A stretch of 57,425 bases of DNA, taken from Gnetum montanum. Lineage: Eukaryota > Streptophyta > Gnetopsida > Gnetales > Gnetaceae. Location: the NCBI GenBank assembly GCA_015680685.1, contig MNCI01028965.1, forward strand, positions 8,430-65,854, written 5' to 3'. A program made the position numbers and the translations under genes. The notes under the pieces were generated by a model. That model saw nothing but the letters and a program-made list of their open reading frames with translations. It did not search any database and was not told where the DNA came from. Shown here piece by piece: positions 23,311-34,679 of the stretch. Numbering within the stretch: position 1 is the first letter of the stretch; the number at the start of each line of letters is the position of its first letter.

Positions 23311-24865
23311 TAATAGGTATTTTTTATTTTCTTTTATTTTACAATTTTTTGTTTTCCAATTTTTCATTTTTCAATTTTTTGTTTTATCTTTTTATCTTTT
23401 TGTGTGTTTTGTCTTTTTACGCTTTTGTAAGTAATCTCATCTATGAATAAAACACTCATGTGGATCATTAGTTGAGGTGTGTTTTATGGTATTAAGTCAT
23501 GAGTGATTAATTATTTGGAACAGTGAGCCCATTACACCCACTCATCCACTCTACAAATAAGAGGTTCTATTTGAGGGTACAGTGATATTCTTGACATTCT
23601 TAAAACATAAAATTAATTTTGTGTTCATTGTACCTAGAATGACGAAGGACGGACCAAGAGGGAATGATTAGGGTGTGACATCAAGGGGATTTGCCGATTC
23701 TCTTTGGTGAAATCTGTGAAAGTTATCATGCAACATGGTTGTACTAAGATCCTTGTAGATCTAACGAAAAATGGAAGTAAGAGTAATCAAAAGGGCACTA
23801 AAAAATCAAACACTATTCTAGGGGGTGCCACTGGAAAGACATGCACCCATGCCTGAAGGTTGGCGGCTTCTCTGGATTCAGCAAAGTTGAAAAAAAAGAA
23901 GAAGAAGAGAAAAAGAAAAGAAAAGTGCCATAAAACAAAAATCACTCCTCCCTTGAACTAGACACCAAGTGATCGTATGCCTTGTTGTTATGGTACTCTC
24001 ATAGTTTCTCATCATGGGATAAAACAATGTGATGTCACTGATTAGAAGGATGGACTTGGTCTTGATCTTGGAACGATGGGTTAATGACATGTTAATCATG
24101 CTTTAACATAGGATTCATTGTGCCCTGGGTCAGTTACCTCATGTCCCAATCTCTATGATCCCTTTCTATAGTTCATATCATCTCATTGTTCATGTAATTG
24201 TAGCTCATGTCCCATGTAGCATAGAATTTTCATCTCATTCTGGTGATAATTACATGTGTGTGTTTTGTAGAGTTAGTGCAGATTATATTTAACCCTTCTA
24301 GTGCCCACAGACACTTTAAGTGTGGTTACACAAGGGCATTATAGGTTGGAACCTACTTTGGGGAGGACCCACTTGTGTAATCTTTTGTAATCTTCACTTA
24401 TGACACAACTCACACACACCATTTCTTACCCTTAGCATATTGCCAACAATTTTCTTTTCCTTATTACCATCACATAGCCTTTTTCTCTACCATCCGAGGT
24501 TCTTATTGATAAATTCCACACAATCATAATTTTTGTGCCTTTAGAACTAGTTGAATTACCCTGGAACCCTTTAACAATCGTCCAGATGTCCTTAGTTTAC
24601 ATTGTTTAATTTCAAAAAAATATTAAAAATTTGGTACATTCTCTAAGTGCCCTAACTTTAATGAAAATATATATATGTGACCTCCTCACAACACTTACCA
24701 TCATTTTCCACTATTCATGTGGGGAGTTTTTCGAATTTTTTCCCTACAACTTACGAGTGTGAGACCCTTTCTTTTATACCTATATCTTGCTCGCTGGTAC
24801 TCCGATTTTCATTCCGTCTAAACCAACTTGACCCCGAAGTGTTTAGCTTAGTCATGGGGGAGGTA
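23311..24865 (+). other. A2 3' spacer
   Basis: Non-coding. It begins with T-rich repeats (TTTTATTTTACAATTTTT), continues with blocks matching A3 35000-36360 (for example GGAAAGACATG..CCATGCCTGAAGG near 23835, and GGGGAGGACCCACTTG near 24360). It stops where the copia LTR starts. Short open frames here are incidental. Confidence 0.75.
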
Positions 24866-25807
24866 TGAAGAACTCAAAATGCAAAGGGAGCTGAAGAAAG
24901 ACATATCCAATAAATAGTAGAAATCTTGGTAGACTTGAAGGTAGTACAAGAGAAGATGTCTATGCAAAATATTAAACATCTTTCTAGAAAGAAATATAGA
25001 AATATGTCTTTCATTAGAAGAAGGTGTCTTTCTATAATGAAGAATTATTTTAGAAAGGCATCTTTCTTCAGAAGAAGATGTGTTTCTAGAATGGAGGTTA
25101 GATGTAGAAAGACGTTTTAGTCTTGAGGAAGACATCTTCAGTGATAGTTAGTTAGCAATTACACAATTTCCTAGATGAATTTGGAAACATAGTGGATATA
25201 AGAAGACTTCATTATTATTCAAAAAAGAGCAAGCATTGTGTGCTATCTATTGTAATTATTTGGTAATCATTGTAATCATTGTTGCTCCTCATTATACAAT
25301 CATTTTTCTATTATAATTGGTCAAAGTGAGTTATGCCTCAAAGTGCAAGGATTAACAAATTTAGTTGCATTCTTTCCTTGTGATTGTTCTCTTTTGTTGC
25401 CCTGCCAAGTTGATGTGCTTCTTATGGGAAGGCATCTTGCTTGAGCTTGTCGGGATCCTATGGGATTTAGTGTTGGTATAGCACCAAAATACTCTAGATT
25501 GGAGTTTAGGTTGTAAAGATTGTGGGATCTTGGAAACTACATTTTAAGATTGTGGGGACCTTATAGGGTTGAGTGGATTCATAGCGTCAAGTCACTTTGG
25601 AGTGGTGCTTAGAGGTTGTACAAGATGTGGTATCATTTAAATCACATTTGAGAATAACAAAGTCTGAAGGTGTGCTTGCGAACTATCCTCCAAGTGTGGA
25701 CTACCCAAGCTGAAGAACCACATTAAATTTGGTGTGTGTGCTTTATCTTAAAGAATTTTAATTTGGGGAACTTATTCATCCCCCCTTTCCAAGTTCAACA
25801 ATACACA
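24866..25807 (+). mobile_element. Ty1/copia 5' LTR
   Basis: The right end has ATTCATCCCCCCTTTCC and then a terminal CA close to a Met-type primer site, a layout common in plant copia LTRs. The left end is about 24866, where homology to the A3 spacer stops (TGAAGAAC). The interval 24950-25137 holds repeated GAAGAAGRTGTNTTTCTA units. No partner LTR was found in the window, and the interior is lost soon after the start of gag. Confidence 0.6.
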
Positions 25808-25809
25808 AG

Positions 25810-25821
25810 TGATATTAGAGC
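25810..25821 (+). other. Primer-binding site, initiator-Met type (decayed)
   Basis: TGATATTAGAGC against the usual TGGTATCAGAGC: two changes, one G-to-A and one C-to-T. It sits two bases after the copia LTR. Confidence 0.65.
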
Positions 25822-25859
25822 TTAGTACTCTTTTTTTTCATCAACTTCAAGAGTGAACA

Positions 25860-25945
25860 ATGCAAGGAATATCTTATAGAAAGCCACCCATGTTTGATAG
25901 ACCCATGTTTGATAGATTTGAATTTACCTATTGGTGTTGGCATGT
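25860..25945 (+). pseudogene. Copia gag start, truncated
   Basis: An ATG 50 bases past the primer site opens a short frame with KPPMFD...FEFTYWCWHV, resembling the P-x-LF-x-G-x-NF-x-YW start of plant copia gag. Within about 30 codons the sequence runs into the LRR/PPR chimeric module. The rest of the copia element is absent. Confidence 0.45.
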
Positions 25946-26640
25946 TTCTTGCCATTTTTATGAGGTTAAATATAGAAAATTTAATCAAGTAAAAACAAAG
26001 AAAAGTGATTGAAAGATACAAATTTTCTCTAAAATTATTTTTATTAATGGTTTAACTTCAACTTTGAAGAGCTTTTTTGGTTCTAAGAGTGTAAAATTCC
26101 ATGACTTTATATACTTAGCTTCTAGGAAAATTCATCTCCTTTTTGATGGTAGGTTGACCGATAATTCTCATGAATATAAGATGCAAAGTGAGAGAAAAAA
26201 CTTATTAAATGTAGTTAAGCCTTTTGTGCATGAAATAAAAGAGAGAGAGTTATATAATGATATTGCACATTCAATACTATAACCTATCACAAAATTTATT
26301 AAGTGGAGAGGTACTCCCTTCTATTGGAGGACTTATTATGGCCCAACATATCAATCTCTCCTCCAACCTACTCTCTGGGAACACTGCATTTCATATTGTT
26401 AAATGGCTAAATGTGATTAATGTTAATCTTTCCTTCAACAAATCCTATCAAAATATTTGGCCAATAAGCTTATACATTAGGAGAACATGGATCTTTCTCA
26501 TAACAAGATTACGGGTCCTATTTCGAAGTCTTTTTCCAACCTTACTTTTCTTTAGGTTTTAAATTTATCATTTAACAACTTTGAAGGCAGTGTCAACTAT
26601 GCTAAAGGCTCTCTTTAAAGATTGAAAAATTAGTCATTCA
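25946..26640 (+). pseudogene. LRR receptor gene fragment, copy 1
   Basis: From about 26260 the reading has LSQNLLSGEVLPSIGGL, AQHINLSSNLLSGN and VNLSFN repeats, the plant-extracellular LRR pattern (LxGxIPxxIGxLxxLxxLNLSxNxL), as in receptor-like proteins or kinases. Upstream (26064-26282) is a conserved basic segment with KSVKFHDFIYLASRKIH that also occurs in copy 2; it could be the non-LRR island that precedes the last repeats in receptor-like proteins. Frameshifts break the last repeats near 26440-26620. No transmembrane or kinase part remains. It is about 75-85% alike to copy 2 at 41700-42410. Confidence 0.7.
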
Positions 26641-27038
26641 TGCACAAATCCTATGTGACTACAAGCAAACGGAACATGAACAAAAGTAATCTGATTTGGT
26701 TGAATCCTTGATTCTCTCAACTACCCAAAAAGTTGTAGAATTTTCAATCCATTCCCATGGAACCCACAAGTAGCAATCATGGCATTCTAGACAATCACAT
26801 TTTTACTAGGCATATCATTGAACACTTGATAAGCATTCGTTATAGCTCTAGATTTTTGATACATATTTGAGAGGGTAATTTTCACATAAAAATTCTTGCA
26901 AAAATCGCTCTTCAGAATTTGTGAATGAATCATTTGTCCATGAAAAGTCACAGAAATTTCAGAATAGGCCTTGAGTAGAGAAGAGTATGTGAAATTATCC
27001 ATCCAGAATCCAAAATCAAGCATTTGGTGATAAATCAT
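26640..27038 (-). pseudogene. PPR protein gene fragment, copy 1
   Basis: On the minus strand, the open frame 27038-26787 has FTYSSLLKAYSEI, HGQMIHSQILKSDF, FYVKITLSNMYQKS and AYQVFNDMPSKNVIV, the standard run of plant PLS-type pentatricopeptide motifs. Past one stop the reading goes on with NAMIATCGFHGNGL and NQITFVHV...CSHIGFVHE, the usual continuation. PPR proteins of this class bind organelle RNA. Only about 130 codons remain, tail to tail with the LRR fragment, so this is a captured piece and not a gene. Confidence 0.8.
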
Positions 27039-27049
27039 AAATGCTTCTT

Positions 27050-27444
27050 AATGGGATTTGCACCAAGCATGAGTTTTGATGATTACATTACACAAAAACA
27101 TATTTTTGTGGACTGTAGTGTTGAAGAGTAGCTTGGCTTTGCCCGCGGTATTATGGCTACCATAGTTGTTCACCACTTTTGTTGTCAAAATCCATGAATA
27201 ATTTTTTTGGTAGTTCTAATGGAAATGATGTTGTTATAAATTGTAATGTCTGAGAAAATCTTATGATTTGATACTAAAGATTGGACTAGTTGTGGCTTCA
27301 CATTCACATTCACACACATCTTCTTTAAGCTTGTAAATCAAATTTATCTGCTTGCAAAATTTCTAAGCTTCAAAACTCCAATTCAAGACATGGTTTTTCT
27401 TTGTACATTTTAGGCTTGCAATAGAAATCTTGATGGAATCTAGG
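27050..27444. other. Unrecognised spacer
   Basis: About 400 bases with no coding or repeat signature that I can name, ending at the A3 LTR. Confidence 0.5.
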
Positions 27445-27563
27445 TGATGAGTCACAGTGGTGGGCCGCATTGATGGGATGTTGTCAATGCAACTCCATCG
27501 ATAGTATCTTGTCAACGTGATCCCATTGACATGTACCCATCAACAGGGCCCATAATTTTTGTC

Positions 27564-27570
27564 TATAAAT
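27564..27570 (+). promoter_or_regulatory. TATA box of A3 LTR
   Basis: TATAAAT, 120 bases into the LTR, at the conserved family-A position. Confidence 0.55.
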
Positions 27571-27739
27571 GTGTGCATACCTACCACATTTATGTTAATC
27601 TTTCAGTAGTTATAGTGAAGCTCTTACAATTTTTCCTTCCAATAGTTAGAATATTTTCTGAGTGCCTACAATAGAAATCAAAGGGTATATAGATCTTTAT
27701 TCAAGCATTGATGTACCTCAGCACTTCAGTGTGAACAGA

Positions 27740-27745
27740 AATAAA
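27740..27745 (+). terminator. Poly(A) signal of A3 LTR
   Basis: AATAAA in the block GAACAGAAATAAAGATGA. The same AATAAAGATGA block is in the LTRs at 48497 and 53755, always 175-180 bases after the TATA box. Confidence 0.6.
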
Positions 27746-28305
27746 GATGAGCTTTTTTGATGAAACCTTACAACACTTGGAATAGATTAATTGTTTACTT
27801 TATAGATTTAATATTCATGTAATTTAATTCAATGTTTTTAAGTAATTAATTAAGATTAATTAAATAGCAAACATAAGTACAATCACTTCAAGCATACATT
27901 TAACACTTGGTAATCCTAATAGCACTCAATGCTCGGTAACCTTGTGGTGCTATAACGTGTTCAAGATGTGTATGGAAAGTGGGAATAGATCTTATCTTAG
28001 GATTAGTTAAGTATTAGCTAGTTGTTAGATTAGTTAAACATTTAATTACTTTATTCTTGTTCTTAGGTGAGTTAATCCATAAATGATAAAATGATAAAAA
28101 TCATATGTCTTAGTTACACAACCTTATACTTAACCATACACTTGCACTTCACAAGTGGAATTAGGAAGACAATGATTGCAATAGTTAGATTCACCTACTA
28201 GAACTAGTATGCTTAGAAACCTAAAGTCTTTGAAATTTGACCGAATCGCTGAGTGAATGCTAGTGATTCATATGGTTGGGTGTAGGGTATACTTGCTTCT
28301 CATCT

Positions 28306-28324
28306 TTGGCATCATTTTTGGGGA
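28306..28324 (+). other. Primer-binding site of A3 (tRNA-Asp-like, decayed)
   Basis: TTGGCATCATTTTTGGGGA, in the same place as in A1 and A2. Confidence 0.65.
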
Positions 28325-28459
28325 CTTTAGTTGGCTACGTGCATTATCTAGGACTTAGTGAAATTATTCAAGATCATTATAACGAATCTTAAATTTATAG
28401 TCATTTAATATAATAATAATTATTATAAAAGCACACTAGTATTTTCTTCCAATCTAAAG

Positions 28460-30700
28460 ATGTATTTTTCTTACAAGGATGATTCTCCACCAAGATTTGA
28501 GCACACATCCAATCAACAAAGGAATTAATGATCAAATCAGCCAATGTCCCAACAATGCCAAGTGGTATATACTCATTCTGATGAGTATGTACCCAACTTC
28601 ACCTTTATCCTACATTAAGATAAATAGATGCAATGGAGAAACATGAAGGGTAACATTGTGTTGCTACTCGATTGATCAGTTCTTACAATGCTCCAAAAAA
28701 CTCTTATGAGGATGGAAATCTAGGGGCTCCATGCTAAATACGTTGTGTAGAACCATGACTCCATGGATTACCATGCCATTGAGGCACAACATAAAAGAGA
28801 TTGGAAATATGAGATACACTATGAGGCTTCAAAGGGAAAATGGTTTAATAATCCCTTATTCCTTCTGGGTTAGAAAGACAGTGAGGATCCCATCCCTAGG
28901 GATTCTCATTTTATTGAATCTCCTCCCCTTGATTTTGACAAAGGGATCTTGAACCAAAACTTACAGTCCACTGTAAATAATCCTGGTTCAAGTGAGAACG
29001 AGTCCCATGATCATGGGGGATCCAAAGGTGGGAGTCATGGTAGGGATGAGGATAGACATCACTATGATGACCATAGAAGAGGGGGTGTTAGGCATCATGG
29101 CGGTGTTAGTCCTTCTTCCTCTTCTTCTTTGTCCTGCTCTTCTTCCTCCTCTAGCTCCAACCAAAGCCACACAAGATGTGACCATGATGGAAGTGATTAA
29201 TGGGACAAAGATGATCATAGGGCCCACCAGGCTAGTCAAGACTGGAGGTGTGGGCAATCAAGGAAGGAATGCCACCATGAAATAAGAGAAAGAAGAGGGC
29301 ATTATGGTCATCATGGCCATTATAGAGGCTATGACATGATGATCCTTTTCTTGCAAATCGAAACATGCTAAACATTATAGAGGTGGTGAGAATTCCAACA
29401 AGGCATGTGAAAGATAGTAGAATCAAGCGGTTGGATATGAATGAATGGTAGAAATTAAAGCTATTCCCTAGAACACTCATTAAAGAATCTAAAAGTTGGT
29501 ATCAATCCTTGGAGCTAAAATCAATCTGTAGATGAAGTATGATGCTTGAGGTCTTCAATGACAAGTATCAAACATACTTCCAAGTGTCCAACTTGAGAAA
29601 GTAGATCCAAGGTTGGAAGTAGGGAATACATAAACCCTTGGATGAATTGATGGGTAGGTACTATTCTCTTTTGCATCAATGTTCTAGCCATGGTTATTCT
29701 CAAAGGAAGCAGCTTCGCTATGTAGAGATGGGCTCTACACAAAAACGCAGAGAACTCTTGGGGTCTATGCCCAAGGGAGAAGTTTAGAACTAAGGGTCAA
29801 TTAGATTCAAAGAATAATAAAGCAAGTTTTCAATGAAGAAGGAGAGTTGAAAAAACATGAAAGCACAGGGGAGTACAACCGAGACCCTTCCATCAAAACA
29901 AGGGAAGTTCGATTCTATGACAATGAGGAGGAGGCACCACTTCATGAAGTTGTGCAATGAAAGAACTTACTAATTTAAAATTTTATTTTTGAAATTTCAA
30001 ACAAGTTAGATAGCATGTGGGACTCTTTGGATGAAAATTTTCAAAACATTATGAAAATAGCAAAGGAATCCAAAGAACAACATAGTTATCATGATTGCAG
30101 GAGAAGGAAGAAAGTTGAATGTGCTCACCAAAGGGGTAAGGACAAGGTTGTTGTAGTAGAGGAGGTTGTGGAGACTGAAATAGATGATGATGATGGATGT
30201 AACATATACCAATATGAACATCCTAAGGGATGGTATTCCATTGTGTCACACTTATAAGAGTCTAGGGTGTATGCTCTAAATCCTAAATTAGCAAGAAGGC
30301 AAGCATCTAGAAGGTTGCCTTATCCTCAAGGAAACCGAAGGCAGTTCCATTAATAAAAAGCCTATTATCTAAGTGGAGCTCCACCACAACCTTATGAGGA
30401 TTGCCATTAGTGGAAGCATCCATAGTTGTGGGGGATGGCACCACCAAGGTAGCAGTACCCTTATAGGTAGCCTAATCCATATGGGTACTATTTTCACTAG
30501 CCCATTTCTCTATGTGACTCTTCTAGTCATGCTTCATTCTAGCACCACTACTACCCTCCTAAGTACTATAGAGTCTAATATCCAAGATGGAAATCCCCAT
30601 TTCCTCATTACCTTCCTCATCCTTTTGCACATGTTCCGATGTCATCAACTCAATTACCACCTACTCTATTAATACAGGATGAAATTCTAGCATAGTTGTA
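28460..30700 (+). pseudogene. A3 gag, broken and with an internal deletion
   Basis: The leader has THSDEYVPNFTFILH and NMKGNIVLL as in A1. The open frame 28949-29200 encodes a His/Gly/Asp/Ser-rich polar region ending in long Ser runs. The gag core follows, but about 100 bases present in A1 and A2 (the GGYDLD...HLQAF block) are missing at about 29441. Core blocks KLKLFPRTLIKES, FNDKYQTYF and a later YQYEHPKGWYSIVSHL (30015-30257) are clear. The C-terminus is Pro-rich. Many stops are TAG. Confidence 0.8.
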
Positions 30701-30899
30701 GCAACATAATGCTACCATTGTTGTTAACTTATAGTTGGCTCCTTAGCTGAGTGATTTAGAAAGAAAATCTCAAAAAGGACCATTCTTCCAAACTAATAGT
30801 CCTACAAAGCCCTCATAGACTTACATGGCTAATAGCCTTGCTTCTCCCTCATCCTATGCATTCACTTTGTTCAAATCCCCTTCAAACCAAATGTCTCCA

Positions 30900-31410
30900 A
30901 AAATGCATACCATCATGTTAACCCATGAGGTAATTGATTGGATAAAGGTTGGCCACCTTCCTAGGAAAAGATCTAATCTTGGAAGTTCCCTCATCTACTT
31001 ATAGATCACTGGAAATGAGCCTTACAAGGCTCTTTTTGATTCACATTTTGGTGTAAATCTAATTTCTCATGAGATGTACAAAACCTGGAACCTACCTCCA
31101 CTCAAGAAGAGCAACATTCATCTTGAGTTGACATATTAGTCCATCACTATTTGCTTGGGATTGGTGGAGGACATTGTGACCATCATTTGTAGGTGGTCAT
31201 ATCTTGTTGATTTTCTGGTGATCTATGCTGATAATTGCAAGGGGAACTTCCCAATCATCATGGAAAGGATGTGGTTGAGTACCATTGATGTATAGTTGGG
31301 AATTAGAGATCTTTCCTTGGATATTTTCAAGGAAAATGCATTTGAAAAAATTAAGAAGAAAAGAGTTCCATGCATCACATACATTGATATAGGGTGCAAC
31401 TGTGTGCAAA
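30900..31410 (+). pseudogene. A3 protease remnant
   Basis: Reads ALFDSHFGVNLISHEMYKTW at the active-site strand (D-S-H in place of D-x-G), then LEDIV-like flap sequence and ERMWLSTIDV, as in the A1 protease. The missing active-site glycine implies loss of function. Confidence 0.7.
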
Positions 31411-31779
31411 AGTTATGGTCTATGAAAGTACATCCATCATAGAATGCAAATAGTATGTGGATGAAATAAAAATTCAAAGGTATGTGTATGCAATAATCAC
31501 AAAATAGGAGGACACCCAATGGCTGGCAGCTAATTTTGAAAGCATTTCAACACTTTGCATGGAATAGGCTAAGCACGTGATGAGTGCCTATGTTGATGGC
31601 ATGAATGAACTAAAGTGAGTTCATCGCCAACTCTCCAATGATGAAGCTAATGATACCTATTGAGAAGAGTTGGAAATCCATGAAAGCTTTAAATAGGAGC
31701 CCCTAGAGTTAAAAACTCTACCTACTAGCATGTAATATACTTCTCTGAATAATGGAAAGTCGATGATAATCAATGTTAA

Positions 31780-32690
31780 TCTTGCTCTTGAACAAAAAGA
31801 GAAGCTATTGAAGGCAATCAACAAATAGCCAATAGCCTTTTCTTAGTCATATCGTAAACTCACTAGAATTGATCCTAGGATATGTTAACACCACATCTAT
31901 ATTGATCCTTCCATAAAGCCAAAGCAATAGCTACAATGATGGTTGAACCTCAAATTGAAGTAGATTGTGAAGGAGGAGATTGAACAACTACTCAAGGCAA
32001 GGTTCATCTATTGCATTGTAGATAGCAAGTGGGTTAGCTCACTTGTGATCATGTAAAAGAAAGGTGGTAAGTGGAGGATCTACATTGACTTTAGGCTATT
32101 GAACATGGCAATGTATAAAGATCATTTTTCATTGTCATTTGTGGACCAAGTGTTGGACACTATCTCTAGGCATTGCTACTAAAAATTTCTAGATGGTTAT
32201 AGTCGTTATAACCAGATTTTGATTACATCCAAAGATTAGGTGAAAACAACATTCATGAGTCCCTTAGGAACTTTTGCATATAGAAAGATGCCATTTGGTC
32301 TATGCAATGCCCTTGCAATGTTTTAATGCCTTGTCCTTAACATCTTTCAATAGCAAATTGGTAGCAAGGTGGAAATATTCATGGATGACTTCTTCACCTA
32401 TGGCAATGCATTTGAGCCTAAGCCCTAGATCACCTTGATTAAGTGCTAAAAAGTTGTGTGGAGATCAAAATTTGGCTCAATTAGCAAAAGAGCCATTTGA
32501 TGCTCTAGGATGGCATTATCTTGGGGCATAGAATATCATAAGTAAGGATTCAGGTGGACCTTGAGAAAATAAGGATCATCCAAGGAATTACTCATTAACC
32601 AGCAACTATTAAAGATGTTCAAGCATTCCTTGGACACACTCGTTACTATTGAAAATTCATAAAGAACTTTTCTTGATCACTAAACCATTG
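31780..32690 (+). pseudogene. A3 reverse transcriptase
   Basis: Clear Ty3/gypsy RT blocks in order: KARFIYCIVDSKWVSSLVIM, GKWRIYIDFRLLN (near 32070), FLDGYSRYNQI with the first catalytic Asp (near 32190), TFAYRKMPFGLCNA (near 32280), and VEIFMDDFFTYG with the catalytic pair in the F-M-D-D form (near 32370). It is followed by the thumb/connection. Stops are frequent. This is the only family-A RT core in the window. Confidence 0.9.
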
Positions 32691-33240
32691 TGGAGGTGAT
32701 AAAGAAAGATGCTTCATTCATCTAGGCCAAGAAATGTGAGAATGCATTCTAGCAACTCAAGTAGAAGTTTGTAGAAACTCTAATTCTATGAGCACTTGAT
32801 TGATCTAAACCATTTTACATTATGATGAATGCATTAAATTGTTCTTTGGGAGCCATGCTCATGTATTTGGATGATCAAAAATATCCTTAATACATCCACT
32901 ACATGAGTCAAAGCATTGTAGTTAATGCATTATGGGTGCATAGCTTAGCTACACCACAACAGAGAAAGAATTGATGGCGGTGGTGTATGCCTTGGAAAAA
33001 TTCAGGTACTATGTGTGTCCTCATGAACAAGTTGGTGGTATTCATGTAAATAGACCACAATGTAATTTGCTTCCTCATGAACAAACTAACAGTGAGTTGT
33101 CATGTCATATGGTGGCTTATGATCTTATAGGAACTCGATCTCATGATGGTAGATTGAAAGGAAATTAAGAATGTGTAACTAACCACTTGTCTTGATTGTG
33201 ATGGGATAATAAAGAGGAGGAGAGCCAACTTTTTGATTAG
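32690..33240 (+). pseudogene. A3 RNase H
   Basis: Aligns with A1 RNase H: FYIMMNALNCSLGA (first catalytic region), YIHYMSQSI, then AVVYALEKFRYYV (32971-33168 is open but shifted relative to the full domain). Two or more frameshifts and several stops. Confidence 0.75.
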
Positions 33241-34640
33241 TTTCCTAATGAAGTCCTCTTTAGTGGTGCTATAAATGAACAAGTGCTCATTGAACCTAAT
33301 TGGTACGATGGCATCCTCACTTATCTTCTCACTCTAGAGATGCCAAAAGAGCTAGATCATAGGAAGAAACAACAATTTCTTCATCAAGCCAAAGACTTCA
33401 TGGAGATCAATGAACACCTTTACAACGTGTGCACCATGGCCTAGTTCGTTAGTGTATCCTTGATGTTGACCAATTTCTTATCCTCTAGGATGCTCATGAG
33501 GATCCTTGTGGGGGCCACTATGCTAGGAGATGCACAACCATTAAGATCCTAATGGTAAGGTATTATTTCCTAACACTCTTTAGGGATGCTCACTAATTCA
33601 TCCACTGTTGTGATTACTATCAACATGATGATGGGATGACCACTTGAATGGAGGAACCCTAGTAGTGGATCCAATCACTGAAACCCTTTGACATTTGGAG
33701 CATTAATTTCATGGGTTCCATCACACTCATGTCAAATGTAAAGGCATACATCATAGTTATTATTTACTATTATATGAAATGGGTAGAAGCAGTAGCTATC
33801 ATTGACTATACATCTTCTAAAGCTACTTGGTTTGTACAACAAAATGTTGTAAATAGGTTTGGAGTGACACATGAACTAATTTTTGACAATGGTACTCATT
33901 TTATAGGCACTACCTTTTGAATGTGCATGCAATGCTTAGGGGTAGAACATAAACTAATAACACCCTACCACCCGCAAGCTAATGGTCATGTTGATATTAC
34001 AAATAGGGAGATCACTAAGATCTTACTAGAATAATTAGCAAATATCAAAGAGATTGAAGCACAAAACTTAACAATTCCCTTGGGGCCTGTAACTAAACAT
34101 TTAAACTCCCTATAGGCTATTCTCCATATGAGTTGGTGTACAGAAAATTTTCAACACTTCCTATTTAGTCCAAGCTTTGTATACTTTCAATAGCCTATGA
34201 CCTTGACCTTGACCTTGACCTTAGTCTAGCATAGAAAGAAAGATTGATCAACCTTAACATGCTAGATGAGAGTCGATTGGTGGCCTTGTCCTTGAATGAT
34301 GTGCACAAGGCATTCACCAGACAATTCCATGACATCAAAATAAAGAAATTAAATTTTCAACTAGAAGACAAGGTCCTTTACCAGAACCCCAAACATGTGC
34401 CATAATGAACTAAGTTCCAAACATTGTGGGAAGGGCCTTATATCATCTATTATACCTTTTCTTCTAGGGCCATTTTGATCTACAAACTTAAGAGTCTAAA
34501 AAAAAGGCTATTAGTCAACATTCAATGAATAAATCCTTTCCATGAGCCTAAGAGAGCCAATGCTAACTACACCTCTTCAGATGGACATCCATGCTCAATT
34601 TCTTAGATCTCCTTCTTTCAACATAGTCATGGGGAAGATC
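33240..34640 (+). pseudogene. A3 integrase
   Basis: Zinc region GGHYARRCTTIKIL...DAH near 33510-33600, core from 33690 with FDIWSINFMGS (first catalytic Asp changed to Asn), FDNGTHFIGTTF (second Asp, near 33890), PYHPQANGH and NREITKIL. The open pieces are 33711-33920 and 34542-34784. A TGACCT hexamer run near 34196-34220 lengthens an Asp-Leu repeat that is shorter in A1. Confidence 0.85.
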
Positions 34641-34679
34641 TCCATTCATGCTAATCATATAAGTGGCTTCTCAGTTTTT

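Larger units (their letters stand above)
20459..24865 (+). mobile_element. Family-A element A2: gag-only (non-autonomous) retrotransposon
   Basis: LTR 20459-21169, primer site, gag (about 21314-23310), then directly the family-A spacer (23311-24862), with no protease, RT, RNase H or integrase. The jump from the end of gag to the spacer has no pol remnant, so the pol loss may predate this copy. That matches the description of TR-GAG-type elements, which depend on a partner for enzymes. Gag here is far less broken than in A1 or A3, and the LTR keeps many CpGs, so this copy is younger. The 3' part is cut by a copia LTR at 24866. Confidence 0.8.
27445..28305 (+). mobile_element. 5' LTR of A3
   Basis: Begins TGATGAGTCACAG and ends TTCTCATCT (last base changed from A) directly before the primer site, 861 bp. 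TATA box at 27564-27570 and AATAAA at 27740-27745. It aligns with the LTRs at 12950 and 48497. Confidence 0.85.

Noticed and set aside
26787-27038. PPR frame as a live host gene
   Set aside because: Only about 80 open codons, a stop inside the next motif, and a second truncated copy at 42411-42575 joined to the same LRR fragment.
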